A stretch of 64,000 nucleotides of DNA. Origin: Paucidesulfovibrio longus DSM 6739. Its GTDB lineage: Bacteria; Desulfobacterota; Desulfovibrionia; Desulfovibrionales; Desulfovibrionaceae. Shown here piece after piece: positions 33,340-44,645 of the stretch. The notes beneath the pieces were generated by a model. The model was not told the DNA's origin. It was given only the letters and a program-made list of their open reading frames with translations, and made no database searches. Location of the stretch: contig NZ_ATVA01000016.1 in assembly GCF_000420485.1 (NCBI RefSeq), positions 250,501 through 314,500 of the forward strand, in the 5' to 3' direction. Positions within the stretch are counted from its first letter, which is position 1; each line of letters starts with the position of its first letter. The position numbers and the translations under genes were made by a program.

Positions 33340-34614
33340 ATGGCAGAATCCCGCCGCCCCGATCAAGAACAACAGCCCCTCAATCCGGACGGCTCCGAAC
33401 AGGAGCCGTCCGGTCCGGGGCGTTCCGTCCCCGCCGCCCTTCTCGATTCATTGCTTCGGCCCGTCCCGTTGGTCACTCTCGGGCTGGCCGTGGTCTTTTG
33501 CGCCTTGCTCCTGCTCTTCCTCCGTTCCGGCGCGGAGCAGGATCCGCAGGGCGTTCAGACGCCGCAGGCGATTGCGGATCCATCCGTGATCCGTTCACGG
33601 GCTTTGCCCGAAGGCAGCGAAGTCTATCCCGCCGGCAGTCTGGAAGCGGGCGTCCGGGTCGTGGACCAGGCCCTGGTCGACGCCATGCACGCTCTGGCCA
33701 TGGATCCTTCCGGCATTGCCTTCCTGGATGTCCACCGGGAGGAGCACGACGGGGAATCCTATACGTTTCAGACTCTTCATCTGCCTGAAAACATTTCCTT
33801 CACCCAGCTTCTCGCCGCGTTGAAGAGCGCCCTGCCCGAAGAACGCTACGCCATAACCCCCGGCGAGCGCGGGGAGATTCTCGTCAGCGTCGACGGCGTG
33901 CCCACGCATCGATTCGTGGGCGTTCCCCTGCCCTATCTGCCCTCCACCAAAGGCCCCAAGGTCGTGGTGGTCATCGACGACATGGGCGAGAACATGACGG
34001 TGGCGCGCTCCCTGGCCGCCCTGCCGGTCCCCGTGGTCTTCGCCGTCTGGCCCAACGCGTCCCAGGCCGCCGCCGTGCGGGAGCTGGCCGTGCGGAAAGG
34101 ACTCGACCTGCTCGTTCATCTGCCCATGGAGCCGATCGGCTACCCCAAGGACAATCCCGGCAAACAGGCGCTTTTCGCGTCCATGAGCGACGAGGCTCTG
34201 GACAAGACCATCGCGGCGAACCTGGCCAAAGTTCCGGAAGCCGTGGGCGTGAACAACCACATGGGCTCGCGGTTCACCAGCGACGCGCACGGCATGGATC
34301 GGTTGATGCGCCTGCTCAAAAAGCGCCATCTCTTCTTCCTGGACAGCCGCACCACGGCCAAGAGCGTCGGCCGCGCCCGCGCGCGCGCAGCAGGCTTGCC
34401 CTTCTACGGGCGCGACGTTTTTCTGGACAACTCCCTGGCCGTGCCCGACATCGTGCTTCAGCTCAAGAAGGCCGAACGGCTGGCCCTGCGCAACGGAGTG
34501 GCCATCGCCATCGGGCATCCCCACCCCCAGACCGTGCAGGCCCTGAGCGAATGGCTCCGAGGTCTCGACCCCGCGGTTTCCGTGGTTCCGTTGACTTCCC
34601 TCGCGCCGCAATAG
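33340..34614 (+). CDS. Divergent polysaccharide deacetylase family protein
   Basis: A 424-residue protein with a cytoplasmic Pro/Glu-rich head, one membrane segment (VTLGLAVVFCALLLLFLRSG) and a periplasmic domain of the divergent polysaccharide deacetylase family. VVVVIDDMGEN, DLLVHLPMEPIG, GVNNHMGSRFTSD and FFLDSRTTAKS match the NodB-related fold, with the metal-site Asp and His retained. Its start is uncertain: the ATG at 33340 has no ribosome site, and a TTG at 33304 lies in the loop of the preceding hairpin. It follows envC and ctpA, as in many proteobacteria. Confidence 0.88.
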   Translation: MAESRRPDQEQQPLNPDGSEQEPSGPGRSVPAALLDSLLRPVPLVTLGLAVVFCALLLLFLRSGAEQDPQGVQTPQAIADPSVIRSRALPEGSEVYPAGSLEAGVRVVDQALVDAMHALAMDPSGIAFLDVHREEHDGESYTFQTLHLPENISFTQLLAALKSALPEERYAITPGERGEILVSVDGVPTHRFVGVPLPYLPSTKGPKVVVVIDDMGENMTVARSLAALPVPVVFAVWPNASQAAAVRELAVRKGLDLLVHLPMEPIGYPKDNPGKQALFASMSDEALDKTIAANLAKVPEAVGVNNHMGSRFTSDAHGMDRLMRLLKKRHLFFLDSRTTAKSVGRARARAAGLPFYGRDVFLDNSLAVPDIVLQLKKAERLALRNGVAIAIGHPHPQTVQALSEWLRGLDPAVSVVPLTSLAPQ

Positions 34615-34669
34615 CTTCGGAAATCGTCGTTTTTTTGACCTCCTTTTCTCTTCCCGTCCGTCTGCGGCG

Positions 34670-34699
34670 TTGCCAGTCCAAAGCGGACTGGTGTAGGGT
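34670..34699 (+). promoter_or_regulatory. Candidate promoter of fliM
   Basis: TTGCCA at 34670-34675 and TAGGGT at 34694-34699 are 18 nt apart. A hairpin CCAGTCC/GGACTGG (34673-34691) overlaps the spacer, so it may be an operator instead. Confidence 0.35.
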
Positions 34700-34774
34700 C
34701 GCGACATGCGGCCGGGAAGCGGTCGATATTTCCTTCGGTCCGGATTTTGCTTTCACTTTTTGGTGAAACGGACC

Positions 34775-34797
34775 GCCGCCGTCAGCGCGACGGCGGC
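34775..34797 (+). other. Strong hairpin in the fliM leader
   Basis: GCCGCCGTC and GACGGCGGC form 9-bp arms with the loop agcgc, ending 43 nt before the fliM ATG. No T run follows, so it is a leader structure rather than a terminator. Confidence 0.5.
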
Positions 34798-34840
34798 ACG
34801 ACAGTGAGAACATTCGCCCAGCTTTTCGAGGACCACGGGT

Positions 34841-35818
34841 ATGAGCAAGATTCTTGAACAGGATGAAGTCGATGCGTTGTTGCGCGGACTTTCGGGCGGC
34901 GATGTCGAAACGGAGACGGACCTGCCGGAGGACGACTCCGGCGTCGTAGCCTTCGACCTCGCCAACCAGGACCGCATCATTCGCGGCCGCATGCCGGTTC
35001 TGGAAATCGTCAACGACCGCTTTGCGCGGCTGGCCACCAACGCCCTGGCCAACACCATGCGCAAGCGCGTGGACATCAACCCGATTTCCATCGACATGTC
35101 CAAGTTCGGCGATTTCATGCGCTCCCTGCCCGTGCCGACCTCCATCTCCATCTTCAAGATGGACCCGCTGCGCGGAAACGCCATCCTCGTGGTGGATTCG
35201 CGGCTGGTCTTCGCCCTGGTGGAGAGCTTCTTCGGCGGCGCAGGCAGCCAGCCCAAGGTCGAAGGACGCGATTTCACGCCCATCGAGCAGGCCATCGTGG
35301 ACCGTGTGGTCAAGATCGCCCTTTCGAACATGGAAGATTCCTGGAAGCCCGTGCACGAGGTACATGTGGAGATGGTGCGCACCGAGGTCAACCCCCAGTT
35401 CGCGGCCATCGTGCCCCCTTCGGACGTGGTCATCGTCGTCACCTTCGAGGTGGAGCTGGAAAACGCCATCGGCTCGCTGATCGTCTGCCTCCCCTACGCC
35501 ACCATGGAGCCGATCCGCTCCAAGTTGCACGCCTCCTTCCAGTCCGAGCGGCTGGAAGTGGACCACGTCTGGATCAACCGCTTCAAGGAACGGCTCATGG
35601 AAACTCCGGTGGAAATGGTCGTCCGCCTCGGACACACCACCCTCACGGGGCGACAGCTCATGGATCTGCACAAGGGCGACATCCTGCTGCTGGACACGGA
35701 CGAGGACAACCTTCTTGAAGCCGAGGTCGAAGGCGTGCGCAAGTTCTTCGGTCTGCCCGGAAGAGTGAAGGGCAACAAGGCGTTCCAGGTCATGAAGGAA
35801 GAGGAAATCCGTTTCTGA
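34841..35818 (+). CDS. fliM: Flagellar motor switch protein FliM
   Basis: C-ring protein that binds phospho-CheY and sets the rotation direction of the flagellum. The 325 residues comprise the N-terminal CheY-binding peptide (LEQDEVDALLRGLSG), the middle CheC-like domain (GDFMRSLPVPTSISIFKMDP) and a C-terminal SpoA-type domain. The shape matches FliM and not FliN, which is much shorter. GAGG precedes the ATG. It is a lone flagellar gene here with its own leader and terminator; no other flagellar gene lies beside it. Confidence 0.95.
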   Translation: MSKILEQDEVDALLRGLSGGDVETETDLPEDDSGVVAFDLANQDRIIRGRMPVLEIVNDRFARLATNALANTMRKRVDINPISIDMSKFGDFMRSLPVPTSISIFKMDPLRGNAILVVDSRLVFALVESFFGGAGSQPKVEGRDFTPIEQAIVDRVVKIALSNMEDSWKPVHEVHVEMVRTEVNPQFAAIVPPSDVVIVVTFEVELENAIGSLIVCLPYATMEPIRSKLHASFQSERLEVDHVWINRFKERLMETPVEMVVRLGHTTLTGRQLMDLHKGDILLLDTDEDNLLEAEVEGVRKFFGLPGRVKGNKAFQVMKEEEIRF

Positions 35819-35846
35819 TCCCTTTCGGCATCTCCTTGCCGTACGA

Positions 35847-35874
35847 ACGGGCCGATTGAATATCGGCCCGTTTT
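35847..35874 (+). terminator. Terminator after fliM
   Basis: ACGGGCCGAT and ATCGGCCCGT form perfect 10-bp arms with the loop tgaat, followed by TTTT. It lies 28 nt past the stop. Confidence 0.9.
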
Positions 35875-35938
35875 GCATTATATGTCCCCCCTCTACTTTG
35901 CATCAGGCAACATGGTTTCTAACCGAGGGGGAACCCCA

Positions 35939-36982
35939 ATGAAACGATTCATTTCGCCGCTTCTGGCGCTGCTGTTCAGCCTGGCCCTGCTCGCCGGGTG
36001 CGGGTCCGACAAAACCGCGGAACAGGCGGAGTCCGGGACCAAGACTCCGGAGCAGGTCCAGGAACAGGCCCCGGCGGCTTCCGAGACTGCGGAGAAAAAG
36101 CCGTTCGCCATTTCCATAACCCAGATCGTGGAGCATCCCTCCCTCGACGCCATGCGCCAGGGATTCAAGGATCGCTTTGCTGAAAAAGGCGTGCCCGCCG
36201 TCTTCACCGACCACATCGCCCAGGGAGACATGGCCACCAACGCCCAGATCGGCAAGCAGATCAAGGGCGAGGAGCCGGACCTGATCCTGGCCATCACCAC
36301 TCCCTCGGCCCAGGCCGTTGTCCAGGCCATCGACGACCGTCCCATCGTGTTCACGGGCGTGACCGATCCGGTCAGCGCCAAGATCGTCGCAAGCCTGGAA
36401 CATCCCGGCGCCAACGTCACGGGCATGACCGACATGAGCCCCCTGGACAAGCACGTGGAGCTGATCCGGACCTTCCTGCCGGAAATCAAGAAGCTCGGCG
36501 TGATCTACAACGCAGGCGAAACCAACTCCGTGGTCCTCGTGAACCTGCTCAAGGCCCAGTGCGCGCCTTTCGGCATCGAAGTGGTCGAGGCCACCATCGA
36601 CAACTCCAGCGGCGTCTACCAGGCGGCCAAGAGCCTCGTGGGCCGCTGCGAGGCCATCTACGTGCCCGTGGACAATACCGTTGTCTCGGCCCTGGAATCG
36701 GCCATCAAGGTCTGCGAGGAGAGCAAGCTGCCCCTCTTCACGGGCGACACCGACTCCGTGGCGCGCGGCAGCATCGCTGCCCTGGCCGTGGACTATTACA
36801 AGATGGGCGTGCAGACGGCCGACATGGCCATCCGCATTCTTGTGGACGGCGCGAATCCCGCGGACACTCCGGTGGAATACATCCGCGACCTTTCCCTGCA
36901 CGTGAACAAGAAGGCCGCCGCGGCCATGGGCGTGACGATCCCGGAGTCCGTGCTCGAAAAGGCTTCCAAGGTCATCGAATAG
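35939..36982 (+). CDS. ABC transporter substrate-binding lipoprotein (TrpX-like family)
   Basis: A 347-residue exported lipoprotein with lipobox LLAGC (cysteine near residue 21) followed by a Glu/Gln/Thr-rich linker. The binding domain (FAISITQIVEHPSLDAMRQG, ITTPSAQAVVQ, VFTGVTDPVSAK) is the family used by the TrpXYZ-type importers. I chose the ATG at 35939, preceded by GAGGGGG, rather than an earlier ATG. The ligand may be an aromatic amino acid or another small molecule; this is inference. It heads a transporter whose permease and ATPase follow. Confidence 0.88.
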   Translation: MKRFISPLLALLFSLALLAGCGSDKTAEQAESGTKTPEQVQEQAPAASETAEKKPFAISITQIVEHPSLDAMRQGFKDRFAEKGVPAVFTDHIAQGDMATNAQIGKQIKGEEPDLILAITTPSAQAVVQAIDDRPIVFTGVTDPVSAKIVASLEHPGANVTGMTDMSPLDKHVELIRTFLPEIKKLGVIYNAGETNSVVLVNLLKAQCAPFGIEVVEATIDNSSGVYQAAKSLVGRCEAIYVPVDNTVVSALESAIKVCEESKLPLFTGDTDSVARGSIAALAVDYYKMGVQTADMAIRILVDGANPADTPVEYIRDLSLHVNKKAAAAMGVTIPESVLEKASKVIE

Positions 36983-37012
36983 CATCCATTGCGATTCAAC
37001 CGGATTCGATGT

Positions 37013-37041
37013 ATGGGCGCGGTGACTGCCGCGCCCATTTT
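37013..37041 (+). terminator. Hairpin between the binding protein and permease genes
   Basis: ATGGGCGCGG and CCGCGCCCAT form perfect 10-bp arms with the loop tgactg, followed by TTTTCG. This placement usually makes binding protein exceed membrane subunits by partial termination or 3'-end protection. Confidence 0.75.
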
Positions 37042-37074
37042 CGTTCCGCGCGGGTCCAGGCCCAGGAAAACGAC

Positions 37075-37980
37075 ATGACGCTATACGCCTTTTCCGGAGC
37101 GCTCGAGCAAGGCTTCGTATACGGGATCATGGTTCTCGGAGTCTATCTGACCTTCCGTGTGCTCGACTTCCCGGATCTGACCGTGGACGGCAGCCTGCCT
37201 CTGGGCGCGGCCATTTCCGCCGTGGCCATCTCTTCGGGCCACGCCCCCTGGGCCGCCTGCCTCATGGCCGCCGGAGCCGGCTTTCTCGCCGGAATGGTCA
37301 CGGGCTTTTTGAACACCAAGCTCAAGATCCTGCATCTGTTGGCCTCGATCCTGACCATGATCGCTCTTTACTCCATCAATATAAGAATCATGGGCAGACC
37401 GAACATGGCCCTGCTCGGCGAGCGGACCGCCGTGGAGCAGTTCTCGGACCTCACCGGACTGACCGCCAGCGTTTCCTCGCCGATCCTCTTCGGCATCATC
37501 GGCGTGGTCGCGGTGCTGGCCCTGATCTGGTTTTTGCGCACGGAGATCGGCATGGCCGTCCTGGCCACGGGCGACAACCCCCGCATGATCACGGCCCAGG
37601 GCGTGAATACGCACAATGTGATCATCTTCGGCGTGGGGCTGTCCAACGCCATGGTGGCTTTTTCCGGAGCGCTCGTGGCCCAGAGCCAAGGCGCGGCGGA
37701 CGTGAACATGGGCGTGGGCACCATCGTGGCCGGTCTGGCCTCGGTGATCATCGGCGAAACCGTGTTCGGGGACCGGACCATAGGCCGGGCGCTCTTCGCG
37801 GCCCTGCTCGGCTCCGTGCTCTACCGGGTGGCCATCGCCCTGGCCCTTTCCCTGGACCTGGGCGTTTTTTCCGTCACGCCGAGCGACCTCAAGCTCATTA
37901 CCGCGCTGCTGGTCGTCCTTGCGCTGACAGCGCCAAGGCTCAAGGCCAAGGTTCTGGCCAGGGGAGCGAAAAGCGCATGA
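37075..37980 (+). CDS. ABC transporter permease
   Basis: A 301-residue integral membrane protein with about eight to nine hydrophobic segments, in the branched-chain amino acid / ribose permease superfamily. FRVLDFPDLTVDGSLPLGAA is the conserved start of the TM1-2 loop, and TGDNPRMITAQGVNTHNV is the coupling segment to the ATPase. I start it at MTLYAFSGAL; AGGAAA lies 7 nt upstream. Its last codon overlaps the ATPase start (ATGA). With the flanking genes it forms one importer. Confidence 0.92.
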   Translation: MTLYAFSGALEQGFVYGIMVLGVYLTFRVLDFPDLTVDGSLPLGAAISAVAISSGHAPWAACLMAAGAGFLAGMVTGFLNTKLKILHLLASILTMIALYSINIRIMGRPNMALLGERTAVEQFSDLTGLTASVSSPILFGIIGVVAVLALIWFLRTEIGMAVLATGDNPRMITAQGVNTHNVIIFGVGLSNAMVAFSGALVAQSQGAADVNMGVGTIVAGLASVIIGETVFGDRTIGRALFAALLGSVLYRVAIALALSLDLGVFSVTPSDLKLITALLVVLALTAPRLKAKVLARGAKSA

Positions 37981-38771
37981 TCCGGGTCCATAAGCTGACG
38001 AGATATTTCAACCGGGGCGAGATCAACGAGGTTCTGGCTCTGCGCGGCGTGGACCTGGACGTCCGCGAAGGCGATTTCATCACGGTCATTGGTTCCAACG
38101 GCGCGGGCAAGTCCACCTTTCTCAACGCGCTCGCCGGAGTGTTTCCCATTGACGAGGGCAGCATCGAAATCGCCGGACAGGATGTGACCTCCTGGCCGGA
38201 ACACAAGCGGGCGGCCTTCATCGGGCGCGTGTTTCAGGATCCGCTCCTCGGCACCTGCCCCCACGCCACCATCGAGCAGAATCTCTCCCTGGCCGCCAAG
38301 CGCGGCAAGCGGCGCGGACTCGGACGCGGCGTACGCCGCTCCGACCGCGAGCTTTTCCGTGAACGGCTGGTCACGCTGGGACTGGGGCTGGAAGACCGCC
38401 TCGAGGACGCCACAGGACTGCTTTCCGGCGGGCAGCGACAGGCCCTGACCATGCTCATGGCCACCCTGGTGCGGCCCAAGGTCTTGCTGCTGGACGAACA
38501 CACCGCGGCGCTCGACCCGAAAACCGCGGCCCAGATCATGAACCTGACCGACGAACTGGTGCGCAAGGGCAATCTGACGACCATGATGGTCACGCACAAC
38601 ATGGCCCAGGCCATCGCGCACGGCAATCGGCTGATCATGTTTCACCAGGGACGCATCATCCTGGACATTGCGGGCGAGGAAAAGAATCGTCTCAAGGTCC
38701 AGGATCTCCTGGAACGCTTTCAGGAGCTTGGCGGCGACGGCTGCGTAACGGACCGCGCCCTGCTCGGCTGA
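37977..38771 (+). CDS. ABC transporter ATP-binding protein
   Basis: A 264-residue ATPase that drives the importer above. Walker A is IGSNGAGKST, the signature LLSGGQRQALTM, Walker B VLLLDEHTAALDP, and the switch His lies in MMVTHNM. The Q-loop is VFQDPLLGTCPH. It overlaps the permease by 4 nt. It resembles the single-ATPase members of the branched-chain/TrpX group, so it would act as a homodimer. Confidence 0.94.
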   Translation: MIRVHKLTRYFNRGEINEVLALRGVDLDVREGDFITVIGSNGAGKSTFLNALAGVFPIDEGSIEIAGQDVTSWPEHKRAAFIGRVFQDPLLGTCPHATIEQNLSLAAKRGKRRGLGRGVRRSDRELFRERLVTLGLGLEDRLEDATGLLSGGQRQALTMLMATLVRPKVLLLDEHTAALDPKTAAQIMNLTDELVRKGNLTTMMVTHNMAQAIAHGNRLIMFHQGRIILDIAGEEKNRLKVQDLLERFQELGGDGCVTDRALLG

Positions 38772-38818
38772 CATATTTGAGGGGAATTGAAACACTGCAA
38801 CTTCGAGGAGGATTATTC

Positions 38819-39238
38819 ATGACCGAACTGACCTTTTCCATCATCAAGCCCGACGCCGTGGCCGCCGGCAACATCGGCAACATCCTGCAGATGATCAGCG
38901 ACAGCGGCCTGAAGATCAAGGCCACCAAGATGATCCACATGACCAAGGCCCAGGCCGAAGGTTTTTACGCCGTGCACAGCGAGCGTCCCTTCTTCGGAGA
39001 GCTGGTCGAGTTCATGACTTCCGGTCCCTGCGTCGTCAGCGTTCTGGAAGGCGAGGACGCCATCAAGCGCTACCGCGATCTGATGGGTCCGACTAACTCC
39101 ACCCAGGCGCCCAAGGGCACCATCCGCGGCGAATACGGCACCGACATCCAGAACAACGCCTGCCACGGTTCGGACGGCCCGGATACGGCCAAGACCGAAG
39201 TGGCTTACTTCTTCAACCGTTTGGAAATGGTGGGATAA
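38819..39238 (+). CDS. ndk: Nucleoside diphosphate kinase
   Basis: Transfers gamma-phosphate between nucleoside di- and triphosphates through a phosphohistidine. The 139-residue protein has the catalytic H116 in NNACHGSDG, where the consensus is NxxHGSD. FSIIKPDAV and GPTNSTQAPKGTIRG are the other family marks. GAGGAGG sits 6 nt before the ATG. proC starts directly after its stop (TAAATG), so the two are coupled. Confidence 0.97.
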   Translation: MTELTFSIIKPDAVAAGNIGNILQMISDSGLKIKATKMIHMTKAQAEGFYAVHSERPFFGELVEFMTSGPCVVSVLEGEDAIKRYRDLMGPTNSTQAPKGTIRGEYGTDIQNNACHGSDGPDTAKTEVAYFFNRLEMVG

Positions 39239-40030
39239 ATGACAGCGAGCATCGGTTTTATCGGTCTGGGGAACATGGGCGCCGCCATCGTGCGGGGCCT
39301 GAAGGGAGTCGAGCTGCACGGCACGGACCTGAACGCCGCCAACGTCGAGACTCTGGCCAGGGAGTGCGGGCTGAAGGCCGCCAAGAATGCCGGAGAACTC
39401 GCCGCCTGTTGCGACTACCTTGTCCTGGCCGTGAAGCCGCAACATGCTCGCAGCGTCTGCAAGGAACTGGCTCCCCTGCTGAAAAAGGAGCAGTGCCTGA
39501 TCTCCATCTGCGCCGGGCTGACCTCCGAGAAGCTCAAGGGCTGGCTCGACAAGGCTTGCCCCGTGGTCCGGGTCATGCCGAACACCCCTGCCCTGGTCAA
39601 TGAAGGCGTTTTCGCCGTCTGCCTGGACGACAAGGAACTGAGCGCCGCCCAGAAGAGCTTCGTTCAGGAAATCTTCCAGGGACTCGGACAGGTGCACGCC
39701 CTGCCGGAAAAGGACTTCGATGCGTTCACGGCGGTCATCGGCTCCGGCCCCGCCTATGTCTTCTACTTCATGGAAGCCTGCATCGAGTCTGCCGTGTCGC
39801 TCGGCCTTGCCCGGCCCATGGCCACCAAGATGGTCGAGGGCCTGTTCACGGGATCGTCCAAGCTCGCGGCCCAGTCCGACCAGCATGTGTCGGTGCTGCG
39901 CGAGATGGTCACCTCCCCTGCGGGAACCACGATCCAGGCGCTTATCCACATGGACAGAACCGCCATGCGCGCGTCCATCATCGACGCCATCCGCGAATCC
40001 TACGAGCGCAGCATCGAGCTCGGACAGTAA
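39239..40030 (+). CDS. proC: Pyrroline-5-carboxylate reductase
   Basis: Final enzyme of proline synthesis, reducing pyrroline-5-carboxylate with NAD(P)H. The 263-residue protein has IGFIGLGNMGAAIVRGL at 5-21, the VKPQ motif, VRVMPNTPALVN and the C-terminal signature MVTSPAGTTIQALIHMD. It starts on the base after the ndk stop. A strong bidirectional terminator follows, shared with cbiB on the other strand. Confidence 0.96.
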   Translation: MTASIGFIGLGNMGAAIVRGLKGVELHGTDLNAANVETLARECGLKAAKNAGELAACCDYLVLAVKPQHARSVCKELAPLLKKEQCLISICAGLTSEKLKGWLDKACPVVRVMPNTPALVNEGVFAVCLDDKELSAAQKSFVQEIFQGLGQVHALPEKDFDAFTAVIGSGPAYVFYFMEACIESAVSLGLARPMATKMVEGLFTGSSKLAAQSDQHVSVLREMVTSPAGTTIQALIHMDRTAMRASIIDAIRESYERSIELGQ

Positions 40031-40055
40031 CGGAAATCGCGTTTTCAGAATATGC

Positions 40056-40089
40056 AAAGCCCCCGACGCCGCGTGCGACGGGGGCTTTC
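40056..40089. terminator. Bidirectional terminator between proC and cbiB
   Basis: AAAGCCCCCG and CGGGGGCTTT, extended by a CGC/GCG pair with one mismatch, form a long stem. T runs exist on both strands, so it can serve proC and the opposite cbiB. Confidence 0.85.
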
Positions 40090-40120
40090 TCGTTGACGGA
40101 CGATCCGATGCGGCTTTCGG

Positions 40121-41059
40121 CTACAACAGCGCCAGGGAAAGCCACTGCCCCAGCAAGGCAACCAGGAGCGCCGACCAGAACAGCAGCCGTTCGAGCGCTC
40201 CGAGCATGGACGAGGTCCAGACAGAGGCTTCCGGACCGACCGCGGGCTTGTGTTTGATGATCCCGAAATAGATTGCCGAGCCTCCCATGCCGCCGCCGCA
40301 GAGCCAGGCGCAGACGGCCATGGGCCAGCCGGCGTTGGGGCTATCCATTTTCCTGGCGTCCGCGGGCGCCCTGCGCCAGGCCTCGCGCCAGTCGAGTCCC
40401 ATGATCCAGCCGCAGAAAAGCAGCGCGCCAAAGCTGAGACGGGCTGGAATCCAGGCCAGCAGATCGTCGGTGCGGGCCGCGAACCAGCCGAGGTTTTCAT
40501 ACTCGGCGGTGCGGTAGCCCCACATGGAATCCAGCGTGGAGACGGTCTTGTACAGCCAGAGACCAAAAGGCCCGGTCAGGCAGAGCCAGAAGAACGGGGC
40601 GACGAAACCGTCGTTGAAGTTCTCGCTCAGGGTTTCGGCCAGGGTCCGGCGGCAGTCGTGCTCGTCAAGCGCGGAGGTGTCCCGGCTCACGAGCATGGAC
40701 AGTGCAGTGCGGGCCTTTTCAAGCTCTCCCGCGTCGAGGAGCGCGGACACGCGGCGGCCCTCCTTGAAGAGACACCCCAAGGCAAGCCCGGCATAGGCGA
40801 AATAGAACATCGCCAGCCAGCCGATCAGCGGCAAAATGGTGACGAAGCCGTAGCCGAACGCGGTGACGGCGAGCAGGGCCAGGGACGCCCCCGTGCCGTA
40901 CGCGCGGCTGGGACAACCGCCGCAGAACAGCCTTCCCGCATCTTCCAGCCGTCTGGCCAGCCAGCCGATCCAGCGCACGGGATGGGGCCAGCCCTGCGGG
41001 TCGCCCAGGACGAGATCAAGCCCGAAGGCGATCAACGGAAGAAAATCCATGAGTTCCAT
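40121..41059 (-). CDS. cbiB: Adenosylcobinamide-phosphate synthase (CbiB/CobD)
   Basis: Attaches aminopropanol phosphate to adenosylcobyric acid in cobalamin synthesis; an integral membrane protein. The 312-residue sequence shows DLVLGDPQGWPHPVRWIGW near residue 14, SALDEHDCRRTLAETLSENFNDGFVAPFF and DSMWGYRTAEYENLGWFAARTDD, all conserved in the family. GGAGG lies 5 nt before the ATG. It is downstream of rpoD and its strong terminator, so it is a separate unit. No other cobalamin gene is present in the window. Confidence 0.94.
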   Translation of the reverse strand: MELMDFLPLIAFGLDLVLGDPQGWPHPVRWIGWLARRLEDAGRLFCGGCPSRAYGTGASLALLAVTAFGYGFVTILPLIGWLAMFYFAYAGLALGCLFKEGRRVSALLDAGELEKARTALSMLVSRDTSALDEHDCRRTLAETLSENFNDGFVAPFFWLCLTGPFGLWLYKTVSTLDSMWGYRTAEYENLGWFAARTDDLLAWIPARLSFGALLFCGWIMGLDWREAWRRAPADARKMDSPNAGWPMAVCAWLCGGGMGGSAIYFGIIKHKPAVGPEASVWTSSMLGALERLLFWSALLVALLGQWLSLALL

Positions 41060-41093
41060 CGACGCCTCCGTACTTCAAGTTTTGATGAATGGC

Positions 41094-41133
41094 AAAAAAA
41101 AGGGGAGGAAGGCCTTTGGCGGCCCTCCTCCCC
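41094..41133 (-). terminator. Terminator of rpoD
   Basis: Minus strand: GGGGGAGGA, GGCC arm, loop gccaaa, GGCC, TCCTCCCC, then eight T residues. It lies 17 nt after the rpoD stop. Confidence 0.92.
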
Positions 41134-41149
41134 CGATGGGATGCTTGGT

Positions 41150-42893
<1,744 letters not shown>

Positions 42894-42907
<14 letters not shown>

Positions 42908-44621
42908 CACTCCTCCCCAAGAAATCGTTCAGGGCCTTGGTGCATTCCGCCACCGCCTGTTCATCGCCCCGCTCTTGCGCCAGCTTGAGAGCCTCGATCA
43001 ATTCACGGCGCCGGTACTTTTCGCGGACGCCTTCGATTCGGTCGCAAATGTGGTTCCATTCCTCTTGCAATTCTTCGCCGGAAAAGGCGAGCGTCTGCTC
43101 GAGTTCCAATCGGCACTCGGCCCAAAACCGTTTTTCCTGGTCATCCAGGTTGGGGAGGAGATCCTGCCCGTGCAGCTTCACGAGCTTTTGCCAGAGCTTT
43201 TCGCCCCAGTCCGTGGTCAGGATCGTTCCGAAACCCCTTTTGCAAAGGTCGGGCACATAGTCCGGATATTGAATGGGAAACCGCAGGAAATACCTGTCGT
43301 CCTTGTCCTCCCTTCCCACCTTCGGCGCGGGCCGTGGTGCGGAACTTCTGGCCTGGGGCCGGGGAACTCCGGTCGTGGAACGCAGTATAGCCTCGGACAG
43401 GCCCAGTCCCTGCGCCATGCGGGGCAGGTAGAAGGCCTTGAGCGAGGCGTCTTGCAGTTTTTGCAGGAATCCTTGCGCCCAGTCCATGATCTCCTTGGGC
43501 GAATGTTCCTTGCACAACGTGCTCATGGCGAAGGTAAGACCGTCTTCGGCAGCGTCAAGACACGCCTCAAAGCCTCTCTTGCCTTGAGTCTGCAAAACGC
43601 TGTCCACGTCCTCGCCTTCCGGCAGGAGCACCACGTTGACTCTGAGTCCCTGCAACAGGATCATTTCCGCGCTGCGAAGCGCGGCTTTCCTGCCGGGAGC
43701 GTCTCCGTCGAAAACGAGATCGACCCGATTGCAGAAACCCGCCAGCCGCCGGACCTGATCCGGGGTCAGTGCCGTGCCGAGCACGCCGCAGGAGTCCTTG
43801 AATCCGAACTGATGCAGCGAGAGCACGTCCACGTAGCCCTCGGTCAGCAGCGCCCTTCTCGTCCGGGTCATGTGTCTGCGGGCCTGGTAGAGCCCGTAGA
43901 GGTGATCGCCTTTTTTGTAGATCGGGGAATCACTGCTGTTCAGGTACTTCGGTTCCCCTTCAGTAATGATTCTTCCGCCAAAGGCAATGACCTGACCCGA
44001 TAAATCTTGAATTGGGAAGACCAGACGGGCGCGGAAACGATCATATATAGACCCTTTCTGATTGCTTGACAAGAGCCCGGACTCCACTCCCTGCTCCGGA
44101 GTAAAGCCCTTGGATTGCAGGAAATGATCCAGCGCATGCCAGTCTTCGAGACTGTATCCCAGGCCGAATTCGGAGACGATTTCCGGACTCATGCCGCGCC
44201 GCTGCAAATAATCCCGGGCAACGCTTCCGGCAGGCAGGCGCAGGTTGTCCGAAAAATGCCGCGCGGCCCAGGTGTGCATGTCCAGGTACAAACGCTTCAT
44301 CTTGCGGCGCTCGTCCGCCTGCGGGTCCGGGCGAACGTCCCCGAGATCCACTCCCGCCTCTGCGGCGAGCTGTTCCAGGGCGTCCCGAAACTCCAATCCA
44401 TTGATGCGTTTGTAGAAGTCGATCACGTCCCCGGAAGCCTGGCAGCCGAAGCAATAGAAAAAGCCTTCCTGCTCATTCACGGACATGGAAGGCTTGGTTT
44501 CCTGGTGAAACGGGCACGCGCCCATCCAGCGCCCTGAAACGGGCTTGAGATCGACGTAGCGGCGCACCACGTCGGCGATGTTCAACTTGCTCTTGATGAG
44601 CTGTATGGGGTCAGACTGCAT
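42894..44621 (-). CDS. dnaG: DNA primase
   Basis: Synthesises RNA primers at the replication fork and binds DnaB helicase. The 575-residue protein has the N-terminal zinc ribbon (C36, H39, C57, C60), the catalytic core with [18 protein letters not shown], and the TOPRIM domain (LTEGYVDVL and [12 protein letters not shown]). The C-terminal helicase-binding part is variable. GGAGGAG lies ahead of the ATG. It is between mutS2 and rpoD. Confidence 0.96.
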
Positions 44622-44645
44622 TCCCCTCTCCTCCGGGCGTCGGCC

